DNA from: Nocardioidaceae bacterium
GTDB taxonomy: Bacteria; Actinomycetota; Actinomycetes; Propionibacteriales; Nocardioidaceae
Assembly (NCBI GenBank): GCA_025965395.1
Contig: JAOPXA010000217.1
Location: forward strand, 1-6,004
Length of the DNA: 6,004 nucleotides
Direction: 5' to 3'
The notes beneath the pieces are model-generated. The model saw only the letters and a program-made list of their open reading frames with translations. It ran no database searches and was not told the DNA's origin. The translations under genes were made by a program, and so were the position numbers. Of the stretch, positions 1 to 6,004 are shown piece by piece. Each line of letters opens with the position of its first letter. The first letter of the stretch is position 1.

Positions 1-958
1 GAGGTGCGCCCAAAGCCTTGCGAACGCCGATCTCGCGCGTTCGTTCGGTGACGGTCACGAGCATGATGTTGGTGATCCCCAGACCGCCGACGAGGAGGCT
101 GATGCTGGCGACCACGGCAAGCAGCACCGTGAAGGTCTTGCTCGACTCGCTGCGGGCCTCGAGCAACGAGGCCTGGTTTTGGACGTTGTAGGGGAGCGAC
201 GCGGTGTTGGTGACCTTCAGCGCGTTGTTGAGCACGGTCTCCGCCTCCGCCTGAGCGGCATCGACGTCATCCGCGGACGTGGCTTGCAGGATGATCGACG
301 ACAGGGCGCCATACCCGCTGAGCGAGGACTGCACGGTGGTCAACGGAGCGACCGCGGTGGCATTGGAGTCACCGAAACCATTCGAGCCTTGATCCTTGAG
401 CACTCCCACCACGGTGAACGCCGTGCCGTTGAGGACGACCTTCTGGCCGATTGCCGCGCGAGCGGTGGTGAACAGGTCTTCGGCTGGCGTCAGGCCCAGC
501 ACGATCACTTTGGCGGACGAGAGCACGTCATCGTTGGTGAAGTAGGTGCCGACGCTCACCGGCTTGTTGCTTGCCTCGAAGTACGACGGATACGTCCCGA
601 TGACCGAGGAGATCGTGGTGCTCTCCGTGCCGGCAGCGGCTGTGGCCGAGGTGCTCACGGTGGGGGAGACGCTGGCGATGTGTGGGGCGAGGTTGGTGTC
701 GGCAAGCTGCCGCGCAATGGGCACGGTGAGGTCGTATGTCTGTGAGGTCGACGATGCGCGACCCGCGCTGACGGTCAACGTGTTGGTACCGAGCGCAGAG
801 ATCGAGTCTGCGACGGCCTTGGCGGAGCCGTTGCCGACGGCGACGAGAACGATCACCGCAGCCACGCCGATGAGGATGCCGAGGGTGGTCAAGACCGATC
901 GCATGATGTTGGCCGTGACGCCTTGCCAGGCGGCTCGGAAGACGTCGAACGTACTCAT
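1..958 (-). CDS. MacB/FtsX-type ABC transporter permease, 3' end cut by window edge
   Basis: Membrane subunit of a type VII (MacB-like, mechanotransmission) ABC transporter. One uninterrupted frame reads leftward from ATG at 958 to the window edge, giving 319 residues with no stop. Residues 21-42 form TM1 (SVLTTLGILIGVAAVIVLV). Residues ~44-270 are the extracytoplasmic MacB_PCD-like domain, including the APLTTVQSSL segment (~204-213) typical of the family. TM2 covers ~276-299, and the family signature TERTREIGVRKALGAP lies at 304-319, the conserved cytosolic stretch after TM2. Family members are usually about 400 aa or more, so roughly the last 80-100 residues (TM3, TM4) lie outside the window. 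The start overlaps the ATPase stop as ATGA, and no good Shine-Dalgarno precedes it, so translational coupling is likely. The family couples ATP hydrolysis to movement of the extracytoplasmic domain rather than classical transmembrane transport. The substrate is unknown. Confidence 0.93.
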   Translation of the reverse strand, partial: MSTFDVFRAAWQGVTANIMRSVLTTLGILIGVAAVIVLVAVGNGSAKAVADSISALGTNTLTVSAGRASSTSQTYDLTVPIARQLADTNLAPHIASVSPTVSTSATAAAGTESTTISSVIGTYPSYFEASNKPVSVGTYFTNDDVLSSAKVIVLGLTPAEDLFTTARAAIGQKVVLNGTAFTVVGVLKDQGSNGFGDSNATAVAPLTTVQSSLSGYGALSSIILQATSADDVDAAQAEAETVLNNALKVTNTASLPYNVQNQASLLEARSESSKTFTVLLAVVASISLLVGGLGITNIMLVTVTERTREIGVRKALGAP

Positions 959-1653
959 GACGCGACCGCCACGGCAGTGTCCTCGATGACGCGGCCGTCG
1001 ACGATGCGGATGACGCGTTGAGCGTGGGCCGCGACGTCCTCCTCGTGGGTGATCAGCACGATCGTGCGTCCTTCGCGGTTGAGGTCGTCCAGCAGCCCCA
1101 TCACCTCGTGGCTCGCCGTGCTGTCAAGGTTGCCGGTCGGCTCGTCGGCCAGCAGGAGCGACGGGCTCATCGTGAGCGCCCGGGCGATCGCCACGCGTTG
1201 CTGCTGACCTCCGGACAGCGCATTCGGGTGATGACCGTTGCGGTCGCTCAGGCCGACGAGGTCAAGGAGTTCGGTCGCGATGCGGCGTCGATCGCTGATG
1301 CTCTTGCCGCCGTAGATCATTGGCAGCTCGACATTGGCCTGTGCTGTCATGCGCGGAATCAGGTGGAACGACTGGAAGACGAAGCCGATCATCTTGTTGC
1401 GCACGAGCGCGAGGGTGTCCTGGTCCAGGCGAGAGACGTCATGCCCGCCCAGAAGGTAGCGCCCCGTCGTGGCCTCGTCGAGGCACCCGATGATGTTCAT
1501 GAGGGTCGACTTGCCCGAGCCGGACGACCCCATGATGGCGACGTACTCACCACTGCCGATCTGGAGGTCGATGCTCTCGAGGGCGACCACGACTGCGTCG
1601 CCGGTGCCATAGATCTTGCTGACCGCGGTCAGGTCGATGACGAGGTCGGACAT
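955..1653 (-). CDS. MacB/LolD-type ABC transporter ATP-binding protein
   Basis: Cytoplasmic ATPase of the same transporter, 232 aa, a normal length for a stand-alone LolD/MacB-type nucleotide-binding domain. All motifs are present: Walker A GSSGSGKST (42-50), Q-loop Gln94 in FVFQSFHL, signature LSGGQQQR (146-153), Walker B LLLADE (166-171) with catalytic Glu171, D-loop NLD (175-177), and switch His203 in ITHE. The ADEPTGNLD form is typical of the MacB/LolD/FtsE group. The ATG at 1653-1651 shares one base with the upstream TGA (TGATG), and no convincing Shine-Dalgarno is seen, so ribosomes probably re-initiate from the adaptor gene. The stop overlaps the permease start by 4 nt. Unlike Gram-negative MacB, ATPase and permease are separate proteins, the usual arrangement in Gram-positives (compare YknY/YknZ of Bacillus). 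Substrate cannot be inferred. Confidence 0.96.
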   Translation of the reverse strand: MSDLVIDLTAVSKIYGTGDAVVVALESIDLQIGSGEYVAIMGSSGSGKSTLMNIIGCLDEATTGRYLLGGHDVSRLDQDTLALVRNKMIGFVFQSFHLIPRMTAQANVELPMIYGGKSISDRRRIATELLDLVGLSDRNGHHPNALSGGQQQRVAIARALTMSPSLLLADEPTGNLDSTASHEVMGLLDDLNREGRTIVLITHEEDVAAHAQRVIRIVDGRVIEDTAVAVAS

Positions 1654-2825
1654 CAGCCGCGACCCACGCCTGCGCCACCGATGCCTGCCGGTGCGCCCCC
1701 GCCCGCGCCGCCGCCGGGGAACCCGCCGCCCGGGAATCCCGATCCATTCGAGCTGCTGGAGCTCGTCGCGCCGAGGGCGACCTTGTCGCCAGCGGAGAGC
1801 CCCGACGTGATCTCGGTGTAGGTGTCGCCCTCGACGCCGATCTCGACGGTCGTGGTGACGCTCTTTCCGCCCGTGACCAGCTTGACCGTCGAGGCGCCGT
1901 TAGCGGTCGTGACGGACGAGGTGGGCACGGCGACCACGTTGGTCGCTGACCCCGTCGTCACGGTGATCGTCGCGGTCGCACCTTGGCGCAAGCTCTCGGG
2001 CGGGTCGGCGACTGACACGGTCACGCCGTATGTCGTCACGCCGTCGGTGGTCGATGCGGACAAGTCGATCGCCTTGACCTTGCCCGCATACGTGTCGTTG
2101 GGGAGCGAGTTGAACGCGATCGTGGCTTCCTCGCCTTCTTTGATCTTGGCGACGTCGGTCTCGGAAAAGGTGCCCGTGACGACGTACTTCTTGAGGTTCG
2201 CGATGGTCACGAAGGCCGTGCTGGTCGACGCGCTGCTGCTGTCGCTAGACGACGACGTGCTCGTCGTGCTTTCGCCGACGCTGCCATTGACGGCGATGAT
2301 CGTGCCGGAGGCCGGGGCATGCAGGGTCAGGCCCGACACTGCATTCTCGGCTTCGGTGCGAGCAAGGCGTGCTGAGACGACTTGCGCCCAGGCCGAGGAG
2401 CGTTGTGCGTTCTTCTCGACCGTCTTGGCTTTCTTCGTCGCCGACTTCACCGAGGCGTAGTTGGCAAGCGCTGACGAGTATGAGGCTTGCGCGGACTCGA
2501 CCTGTTGGGATGCGGTGTCGGTGGTGGCCGTCGCGGTGACGTCGCCCTTCGTGACCGTGTCTCCGACCTTGACCTTGATGGATTTGACCGTGCCATCAGC
2601 ATCGAAGGAGACGTCCTTGGTCGCGGAAGGTTCGGCGGTTCCGGATGCGGTGACGGTCGAGGTGACATCGGTCGTGACCGCCGTAGCGGTGGTGCTGGTG
2701 GTTGGGCTGGCGTCGCTTCCCTGGGGAGCAAACGCGAGGTAGCCGCCAACTCCCACGATCGCGACGAGGACAAGGGCGAGGGTGAGATTGAGCGCGCTGA
2801 CGCGCCGTCCAAGGACTTTGGGCAT
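1653..2825 (-). CDS. Membrane fusion protein (HlyD/MacA-like) of the ABC transporter
   Basis: Extracytoplasmic adaptor, 390 aa. The N-terminus has a short basic stretch (MPKVLGRR) then a hydrophobic segment at ~12-33, a signal anchor or uncleaved signal; no lipobox Cys is seen. A Ser/Thr-rich linker (~38-68) follows. The first half of a barrel-sandwich (lipoyl-like) domain is at ~70-104 (DGTVKSIKVKVGDTVTKGD). A short helical hairpin lies at ~105-165, the second lipoyl half at ~168-212 (LHAPASGTIIAVNGSVGE...VTIANL), then beta-barrel and membrane-proximal domains (~213-353). Two low-complexity parts stand out: a Ser/Thr run at ~186-203 inside the second lipoyl half, and a Gly/Pro-rich tail (~355-390). 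The ATG at 2825 is preferred because AGGG lies 7 nt upstream and the signal anchor starts there. The frame stays open far upstream, but only antisense to lepA. In Gram-negatives MacA bridges to TolC; here no outer-membrane partner is expected. A substrate-shielding or gating role is inference. Confidence 0.92.
   Translation of the reverse strand: MPKVLGRRVSALNLTLALVLVAIVGVGGYLAFAPQGSDASPTTSTTATAVTTDVTSTVTASGTAEPSATKDVSFDADGTVKSIKVKVGDTVTKGDVTATATTDTASQQVESAQASYSSALANYASVKSATKKAKTVEKNAQRSSAWAQVVSARLARTEAENAVSGLTLHAPASGTIIAVNGSVGESTTSTSSSSDSSSASTSTAFVTIANLKKYVVTGTFSETDVAKIKEGEEATIAFNSLPNDTYAGKVKAIDLSASTTDGVTTYGVTVSVADPPESLRQGATATITVTTGSATNVVAVPTSSVTTANGASTVKLVTGGKSVTTTVEIGVEGDTYTEITSGLSAGDKVALGATSSSSSNGSGFPGGGFPGGGAGGGAPAGIGGAGVGRG
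1656..1763 (-). other. Gly/Pro-rich C-terminal tail of the membrane fusion protein
   Basis: Codons 355-390 form a disordered Ser-then-Gly-rich tail. It contains a tandem pair of GFPGGG-type units (~363-373) followed by Gly/Ala-rich sequence up to the stop. In the DNA this is a nearly pure C/G stretch with an imperfect short tandem repeat (about 1707-1739 on the plus strand). It lies beyond the last structured domain (ends ~353), so it is probably not needed for the fold. Length variation between relatives would be expected. Confidence 0.6.
2217..2270 (-). other. Ser/Thr low-complexity insert in the membrane fusion protein
   Basis: Codons 186-203 of the adaptor encode almost only Ser and Thr with single Asp and Ala residues, directly after the GSVGE turn of the second lipoyl half. 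It probably forms a disordered loop projecting from the barrel-sandwich domain. Such loops are candidates for O-mannosylation in actinobacteria, but nothing here proves modification. Confidence 0.6.
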
Positions 2826-2832
2826 GCCTAGA

Positions 2833-2836
2833 CCCT
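2833..2836 (-). promoter_or_regulatory. Shine-Dalgarno of the membrane fusion protein gene
   Basis: On the minus strand AGGG stands 7 nt before the ATG at 2825. It supports this start over upstream in-frame codons that would extend the protein into the intergenic region and then antisense to lepA. Confidence 0.5.
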
Positions 2837-2868
2837 GGTGGAGCAAGGTGCGACCAGCCTCTGAGGAA

Positions 2869-2886
2869 CCTGTGAAGTGGGTGTGA
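2869..2886 (-). promoter_or_regulatory. Putative PhoP-type direct-repeat operator
   Basis: The minus strand reads TCACACC-CACT-TCACAGG, two 7-bp half sites with an 11-bp period (one helical turn). From memory, the M. tuberculosis PhoP box is TCACAGC-N4-TCACAGC, so this site matches 12 of 14 positions with the exact spacing. Streptomyces PHO boxes also use 11-nt units with a GTTCAC-like core, and the next 11 nt downstream (CCTCAGAGGCT) is a degenerate third unit. The site lies in the 96-bp divergent region, 43 nt before the adaptor start and 35 nt before the lepA ATG, so it could act on either gene. No regulator gene is in the window, and I see no clear minus-strand -10. Binding is inference. 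Confidence 0.4.
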
Positions 2887-2903
2887 ATCGAGGCTCGCGG
2901 CCG

Positions 2904-2912
2904 TGGGAGAAT
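2904..2912 (+). promoter_or_regulatory. Putative extended -10 element of lepA
   Basis: TGGGAGAAT (an extended TG motif plus GAGAAT, 4 of 6 matches to TATAAT) ends 9 nt before the lepA ATG at 2922. Transcription starting about 7-10 nt downstream would begin at or next to the ATG, giving a leaderless or nearly leaderless mRNA, which is common in actinobacteria. No convincing -35 is seen; GTGAAT at 2883-2888 is a weak 3-of-6 match at about the right distance. Confidence 0.4.
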
Positions 2913-2921
2913 GGACGCACC

Positions 2922-4787
2922 ATGACCCCTGCCCCCTCTGCAGCACCCCAGCCCGGGGCCACAGATCCGTCGATCATCCGCAATTTCTGCATCATCGCGC
3001 ACATCGACCACGGCAAGTCGACGCTCGCTGACCGCATGCTCCAAGTCACGGGTGTCGTCGACGGCCGCGACATGCGCGCGCAGTATCTCGACCGCATGGA
3101 TATCGAGCGCGAGCGCGGCATCACGATCAAGAGCCAGGCTGTCCGCATGCCGTTCACCAAGTCGAGCGGACCCGACGCGGGCACCACCTACATCCTCAAC
3201 ATGATCGACACTCCAGGCCACGTCGACTTCACCTATGAGGTCAGTCGCAGCCTCGAGGCCTGCGAAGGAGCGATCCTTCTGGTCGATGCCGCCCAAGGCA
3301 TCGAGGCCCAGACGCTCGCCAACCTCTATCTGGCCATCGACGCCGATCTCGACATCATCCCGGTCCTCAACAAGATCGACCTTCCTGGCGCTCAGCCCGA
3401 GAAGTATGCCGCGGAGATCGCGGGCATCATCGGCGGCAACCCCGACGACGTCCTGCGGGTGTCGGCCAAGACCGGCCAGGGCGTCGAAGCGCTCCTCAAC
3501 CTCGTCGTCGACGAGATCCCGCCGCCCAAGGGCGACCCGAATGCGCCGGCGCGAGCATTGATCTTCGACTCGGTCTACGACACCTATCGCGGCGTCGTCA
3601 CGTATGTGCGCGTGGTCGACGGCAGCCTTTCGCACCGCGACAAGATCAAGATGATGTCGACCGGTGCGGTCCACGAGATGCTCGAGGTCGGAGTGATCTC
3701 GCCCGAGCCGGTCAAGTCCAAGGAGCTCGGCGTCGGCGAGGTCGGCTACCTCATCACGGGCGTCAAGGAAGTCCGTCAGTCCCGCGTGGGCGACACCGTC
3801 ACGTCCCACATCCACGGCGCCACCGAACCGCTGGGCGGCTACAAGAACCCCAACCCGATGGTGTTTGCCGGCCTCTACCCCATGGACGGCGACGACTATC
3901 CGACGTTGCGCGATGCGCTGGAAAAGCTGCAGCTCAACGATGCAGCACTGACGTATGAGCCCGAGTCCTCCGGCGCCCTTGGCTTCGGCTTCCGCATCGG
4001 CTTCCTTGGTCTGCTTCACCTCGAGATCGTGCGCGAGCGGTTGGAGCGCGAGTTCAACCTCGAGCTCATCTCCACCGCGCCCAACGTGGTCTATCGCGTC
4101 GAGATGGAGGACGGTGCCGAGCACATCGTCACCAACCCCAGCGAGTATCCGGTCGGCAAGATCGACAAGGTCTACGAGCCGGTCGTCCGCGCCACGGTGC
4201 TCAGTCCGTCTGACTACATCGGCACCATCATGGAGCTGTGCCAGGCGCGCCGCGGCGTGCTCATCGGCATGGACTACCTCTCCGAGGACCGCGTGGAGAT
4301 CAAGTACACCCTGCCCATGGGCGAGATCATGTTCGACTTCTTCGACGCGCTCAAGAGCCGCACGAAGGGCTACGCTTCCCTCGACTACGAGCCGACGGGC
4401 GAGCAGGCCTCCGACCTCGTCAAGGTCGACGTCATGCTGCAGGGCGAGGTCGTCGACGCGTTCAGCGCGATCGTTCATCGCGACAACTCATACACGTACG
4501 GCGTTGCCCTGGCCTCGAAGCTCAAGGAGCTCATTCCGAGGCAGCAGTTCGAGGTGCCGATCCAGGCCGCCATCGGCGCCCGAGTCATCGCGCGCGAGAC
4601 GATCCGCGCGATCCGCAAGGACGTCCTCGCCAAGTGCTACGGCGGTGACATCTCACGCAAGCGCAAGCTCTTGGAGAAGCAGAAGGAAGGCAAGAAGCGG
4701 ATGAAGATGGTCGGACGGGTCGAAGTCCCCCAGGAAGCGTTCATCGCCGCGCTGTCGACGGGAGACGCACCGGAGAAGAAGAAGTGA
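2922..4787 (+). CDS. lepA: Elongation factor 4 (LepA), translational GTPase
   Basis: Ribosome-associated GTPase of the EF-G-like superfamily. It is reported to promote back-translocation and to affect initiation and ribosome biogenesis. The product is 621 aa; E. coli LepA is about 599, the excess being a Pro/Ala-rich N-terminal ~16 residues common in actinobacterial orthologues. G motifs: G1 AHIDHGKST (26-34), G2 RGIT (65-68), G3 DTPGH (96-100, catalytic His100), G4 NKID (150-153), G5 SAK (181-183). Domain II follows at ~205-300, then EF-G III/V-like domains, and the LepA-specific C-terminal domain with [20 protein letters not shown] (571-590) and [10 protein letters not shown] (602-611). The ATG at 2922 is preferred: a -10-like box sits just upstream, and an in-frame GTG at 2877 would add 15 residues encoded inside the putative operator and promoter. 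The stop overlaps the next gene by 4 nt. All catalytic residues are intact. Confidence 0.98.
   Translation: MTPAPSAAPQPGATDPSIIRNFCIIAHIDHGKSTLADRMLQVTGVVDGRDMRAQYLDRMDIERERGITIKSQAVRMPFTKSSGPDAGTTYILNMIDTPGHVDFTYEVSRSLEACEGAILLVDAAQGIEAQTLANLYLAIDADLDIIPVLNKIDLPGAQPEKYAAEIAGIIGGNPDDVLRVSAKTGQGVEALLNLVVDEIPPPKGDPNAPARALIFDSVYDTYRGVVTYVRVVDGSLSHRDKIKMMSTGAVHEMLEVGVISPEPVKSKELGVGEVGYLITGVKEVRQSRVGDTVTSHIHGATEPLGGYKNPNPMVFAGLYPMDGDDYPTLRDALEKLQLNDAALTYEPESSGALGFGFRIGFLGLLHLEIVRERLEREFNLELISTAPNVVYRVEMEDGAEHIVTNPSEYPVGKIDKVYEPVVRATVLSPSDYIGTIMELCQARRGVLIGMDYLSEDRVEIKYTLPMGEIMFDFFDALKSRTKGYASLDYEPTGEQASDLVKVDVMLQGEVVDAFSAIVHRDNSYTYGVALASKLKELIPRQQFEVPIQAAIGARVIARETIRAIRKDVLAKCYGGDISRKRKLLEKQKEGKKRMKMVGRVEVPQEAFIAALSTGDAPEKKK
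4772..4775 (+). promoter_or_regulatory. Shine-Dalgarno of the MOSC gene, inside lepA
   Basis: GGAG ends 8 nt before the GTG at 4784, within the last codons of lepA. It supports the GTG start that gives the GTGA stop-start overlap. Confidence 0.5.
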
Positions 4788-5410
4788 GCGCCATCGTCGC
4801 GTCGATCAACCGGGGCACGGTGGTCGAAACAGGCTGGGGACGCTTGAAGCGAAGTGGCATCGACAAGCGTCCCGTCGAGGGCCCCGTCACCATCACTCCG
4901 CTCGGCGTTGAGGGCGACGGAATCGCCGACGTCAAGTACCACGGCGGGCACGACCAGGCCCTCTATGCCTTTGCGGGCGAGGATGTTGATCACTGGGCCA
5001 AGCATTGGGACCGGGACCTCCCTCCAGGCACGTTCGGCGAGAACTTGACGACGCGTGGCATCGACCTGAACGAGGTGCGCCTCGGTGAGCGATGGCAGAT
5101 CGGCAGCACAGTAGTCGAGGTGTCGAGCGTGCGGACCCCGTGCGCGACGCTCGCGGGCTTTGTCGGAGAGAAGCGGGTGGTCAAGGACTTTGTCGAGGTC
5201 GGACGCCCTGGCGCATACCTTCGGGTGATCCAGGCTGGCCATATCGCAGCGGGGGACGAGATCACGGTGCTCGAGACACGCGACCACGACATCACGGTAG
5301 GTCTGATGTTCCGTGCCTTGACGACGGAGAAGAAGCTGCTGGCTCGTCTGCTCGAGGAACCCAGGGTCGCCGCCAAGGAGCGCGCCAAGGCCGAGAAGGC
5401 TACTCGTTAG
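4784..5410 (+). CDS. MOSC-domain protein, YiiM-like
   Basis: Predicted cytoplasmic molybdenum-cofactor-binding or sulfur-carrying protein, 208 aa; E. coli YiiM is about 224 aa. The MOSC domain covers ~1-165. Family landmarks are [20 protein letters not shown] (41-60), [14 protein letters not shown] (82-95), and the conserved Cys120 in VRTPCATL, equivalent to the cysteine proposed to ligand Mo or carry sulfur. [18 protein letters not shown] (143-160) closes the barrel. Residues ~167-192 resemble the three-helix '3-alpha' extension of YiiM, and the end is a Lys/Ala/Glu-rich tail. YiiM acts in reduction of N-hydroxylated compounds such as 6-N-hydroxylaminopurine; the same activity here is inferred from similarity only. 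The GTG start at 4784 overlaps the lepA stop (GTGA) and has GGAG 8 nt upstream, so it is probably co-translated with lepA. Two successive TAG triplets end the gene (5408-5413). Confidence 0.9.
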   Translation: MSAIVASINRGTVVETGWGRLKRSGIDKRPVEGPVTITPLGVEGDGIADVKYHGGHDQALYAFAGEDVDHWAKHWDRDLPPGTFGENLTTRGIDLNEVRLGERWQIGSTVVEVSSVRTPCATLAGFVGEKRVVKDFVEVGRPGAYLRVIQAGHIAAGDEITVLETRDHDITVGLMFRALTTEKKLLARLLEEPRVAAKERAKAEKATR

Positions 5411-5416
5411 TAGGTT

Positions 5417-5441
5417 TGGTGGGCTAACGTGATTCCCACCA
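5417..5441 (+). repeat. Inverted repeat between the MOSC and acyl-CoA ligase genes
   Basis: Perfect 7-bp arms TGGTGGG (5417-5423) and CCCACCA (5435-5441) flank an 11-nt centre. It could be an operator for a dimeric repressor, since a -10-like TAACGT lies inside it, or a hairpin. No T-run follows, so an intrinsic terminator for lepA-MOSC is less likely. Confidence 0.45.
5425..5430 (+). promoter_or_regulatory. Putative -10 element of the acyl-CoA ligase gene
   Basis: TAACGT fits the actinobacterial TANNNT -10 pattern and lies 39 nt before the ATG at 5470, leaving a leader of about 30 nt. No good -35 is visible 16-18 nt upstream, where the sequence is the end of the MOSC gene. Read-through from lepA-MOSC is the alternative source of transcript. 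Confidence 0.35.
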
Positions 5442-5460
5442 CTTTGTTCGCCGACATGCC

Positions 5461-5464
5461 GAGG
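5461..5464 (+). promoter_or_regulatory. Shine-Dalgarno of the acyl-CoA ligase gene
   Basis: GAGG ends 5 nt before the ATG at 5470. It decides between this start and the nearby ATG at 5465, which reads only Met-Pro-stop. Confidence 0.5.
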
Positions 5465-5469
5465 ATGCC

Positions 5470-6004
5470 ATGACCGCTGAAGTTGCCACCGCCGAACAGC
5501 TCGCCATCATCGAGGGCCGTGCCCGCAGCGTTGCGGAGATGTTCTTCAACCGAGTTGCTGAGAGTGGCGAACGCGAGGCATACCGCTTCCCAGACGAGGA
5601 CGAGAACTGGCAATCTCTGACGTGGGCAGAGACGGGTGTGCGCGTGACCAACATTGCCGCGGGCCTCGTGTCGCTCGGCATCGGCCTCGAGGAGCGCGTG
5701 GCCATCGCCTCCGGCACCCGCGTGGAGTGGATCCTGGCCGATCTTGCCATCTACGCCGCCGGTGGCGCGACCACAACCGTCTACCCCTCGACCCTCGCCG
5801 AGGACGTCGCCTACATCCTGGCCGACTCCAACAGCAAGGTCGTGTTCGCCGAGGACGCCGACCAGGTTGCCAAGCTCCGTGCCCATCACAGCGAGCTTCC
5901 CGCGATCACCAAGGTCGTGACGTTCGACGGCACTTCCGACGGTGACTGGGTCATCACGCTCGCCGACGTCGAGCAGGCCGGTGTCGCCTATCTCGCAGAG
6001 CACC
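5470..6004 (+). CDS. Long-chain fatty-acid-CoA ligase (FadD15-like), N-terminal part
   Basis: Start of an AMP-forming acyl-CoA synthetase of the ANL superfamily, which activates fatty acids through an acyl-adenylate to acyl-CoA; probably cytoplasmic or membrane-peripheral. The first 178 residues are present with no stop; such enzymes usually have about 600. Recognisable family parts are SLTWAETGVRVTNIAAGLVS (49-68), LGIGLEERVAIASGTRVEW (69-87), AIYAAGGATTTVYPSTLAED (93-112, the conserved region leading to the Y-x-T/S-S/T stretch) and VAYILADSNSKVVFAED (113-129). The ATP-binding P-loop and adenylation motifs lie beyond the right edge, so catalytic integrity and chain-length preference cannot be judged. 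The ATG at 5470 has GAGG 5 nt upstream. It is 59 nt after the MOSC stop on the same strand, and the putative promoter and inverted repeat in the gap suggest its own regulation. Confidence 0.9.
   Translation, partial: MTAEVATAEQLAIIEGRARSVAEMFFNRVAESGEREAYRFPDEDENWQSLTWAETGVRVTNIAAGLVSLGIGLEERVAIASGTRVEWILADLAIYAAGGATTTVYPSTLAEDVAYILADSNSKVVFAEDADQVAKLRAHHSELPAITKVVTFDGTSDGDWVITLADVEQAGVAYLAEH

Noticed and set aside
179..2460. Several long plus-strand open frames (179-745, 546-989, 1018-1821, 1822-2460) opposite the transporter operon.
   Set aside because: They lie antisense to three genes with clear family motifs, show no domains, and have low-complexity composition. They are shadows caused by high G+C.
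2877..2921. In-frame GTG at 2877 as a longer lepA start.
   Set aside because: It lies inside the direct repeat and would place the -10-like box within the coding region. The added residues ([14 protein letters not shown]) do not look like LepA sequence.
2911..2925. Tiny ORFs overlapping downstream starts by ATGA: Met-Asp-Ala-Pro-stop before lepA, and Met-Pro-stop (5465-5473) before the acyl-CoA ligase gene.
   Set aside because: Neither ATG has a Shine-Dalgarno at usable spacing, and the first overlaps the putative -10. Such short ORFs arise easily by chance.
2826..4478. The minus-strand frame of the membrane fusion protein stays open for about 550 codons upstream, antisense to lepA, suggesting a 941-aa protein.
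   Set aside because: The upstream part is rich in Asp, Val, Arg and His with no recognisable domain, as expected for the complement of a G/C-ending coding frame. lepA on the other strand is complete and conserved, and the adaptor has its own Shine-Dalgarno and signal anchor at 2825.
5411..5469. Intrinsic terminator after the MOSC gene.
   Set aside because: The 7-bp inverted repeat has an 11-nt loop and is followed by ACTTTG-like mixed sequence rather than a T-run, so rho-independent termination is not supported.
4637..6003. Minus-strand open frames at 4637-5287 and 5407-6003 opposite the MOSC and acyl-CoA ligase genes.
   Set aside because: No recognisable motif, and the opposite strand carries conserved proteins. 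The second merely runs off the window edge.
1..6004. CRISPR arrays, tRNA or rRNA genes, insertion sequences, toxin-antitoxin or defence genes.
   Set aside because: No spaced repeats, RNA folds, transposase motifs or small unexplained genes were seen. Gaps between genes total only about 155 bp.

Overview
The window is about 97% protein-coding, strongly G+C-rich with G/C-ending codons (judged by eye, not computed), and looks like ordinary chromosome from a high-G+C Gram-positive (actinobacterium). Supporting signs are an LepA with a Pro/Ala-rich N-terminus, a probably leaderless lepA start, and a membrane-fusion-protein/ABC module with a Ser/Thr-rich insert and a Gly/Pro-rich tail. The genus cannot be fixed from this sequence.

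Left part (1-2825, minus strand): a three-gene operon read right to left. It runs from a periplasmic-adaptor-like membrane fusion protein (MFP, 390 aa), to a MacB/LolD-type ABC ATPase (232 aa), to a MacB/FtsX-type permease that runs off the left edge (319 aa present). The junctions are TGATG (1-nt overlap) and ATGA (4-nt overlap), so the three are almost certainly co-translated and form one mechanotransmission-type ABC system. The substrate is unknown.

Middle (2826-2921): a 96-bp divergent intergenic region. It holds a direct repeat on the minus strand, TCACACC-N4-TCACAGG (2886-2869), resembling the PhoP box described for Mycobacterium tuberculosis, and a -10-like element ten bases before the lepA ATG.

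Right part (2922-6004, plus strand): lepA (elongation factor 4, 621 aa), overlapped by 4 nt (GTGA) with a YiiM-like MOSC-domain protein (208 aa). A 59-bp gap with an inverted repeat around a TAACGT box follows, then the first 178 residues of a long-chain fatty-acid-CoA ligase (FadD15-like), cut by the right edge.

The genes serve separate functions: envelope export, translation, a probable molybdenum-cofactor-dependent reduction, and fatty-acid activation. No mobile element, CRISPR array, RNA gene or defence system was found, and I see no undescribed system. The most useful leads are the putative PhoP-type box, the lepA-MOSC coupling, and the possible operator before the acyl-CoA ligase gene.
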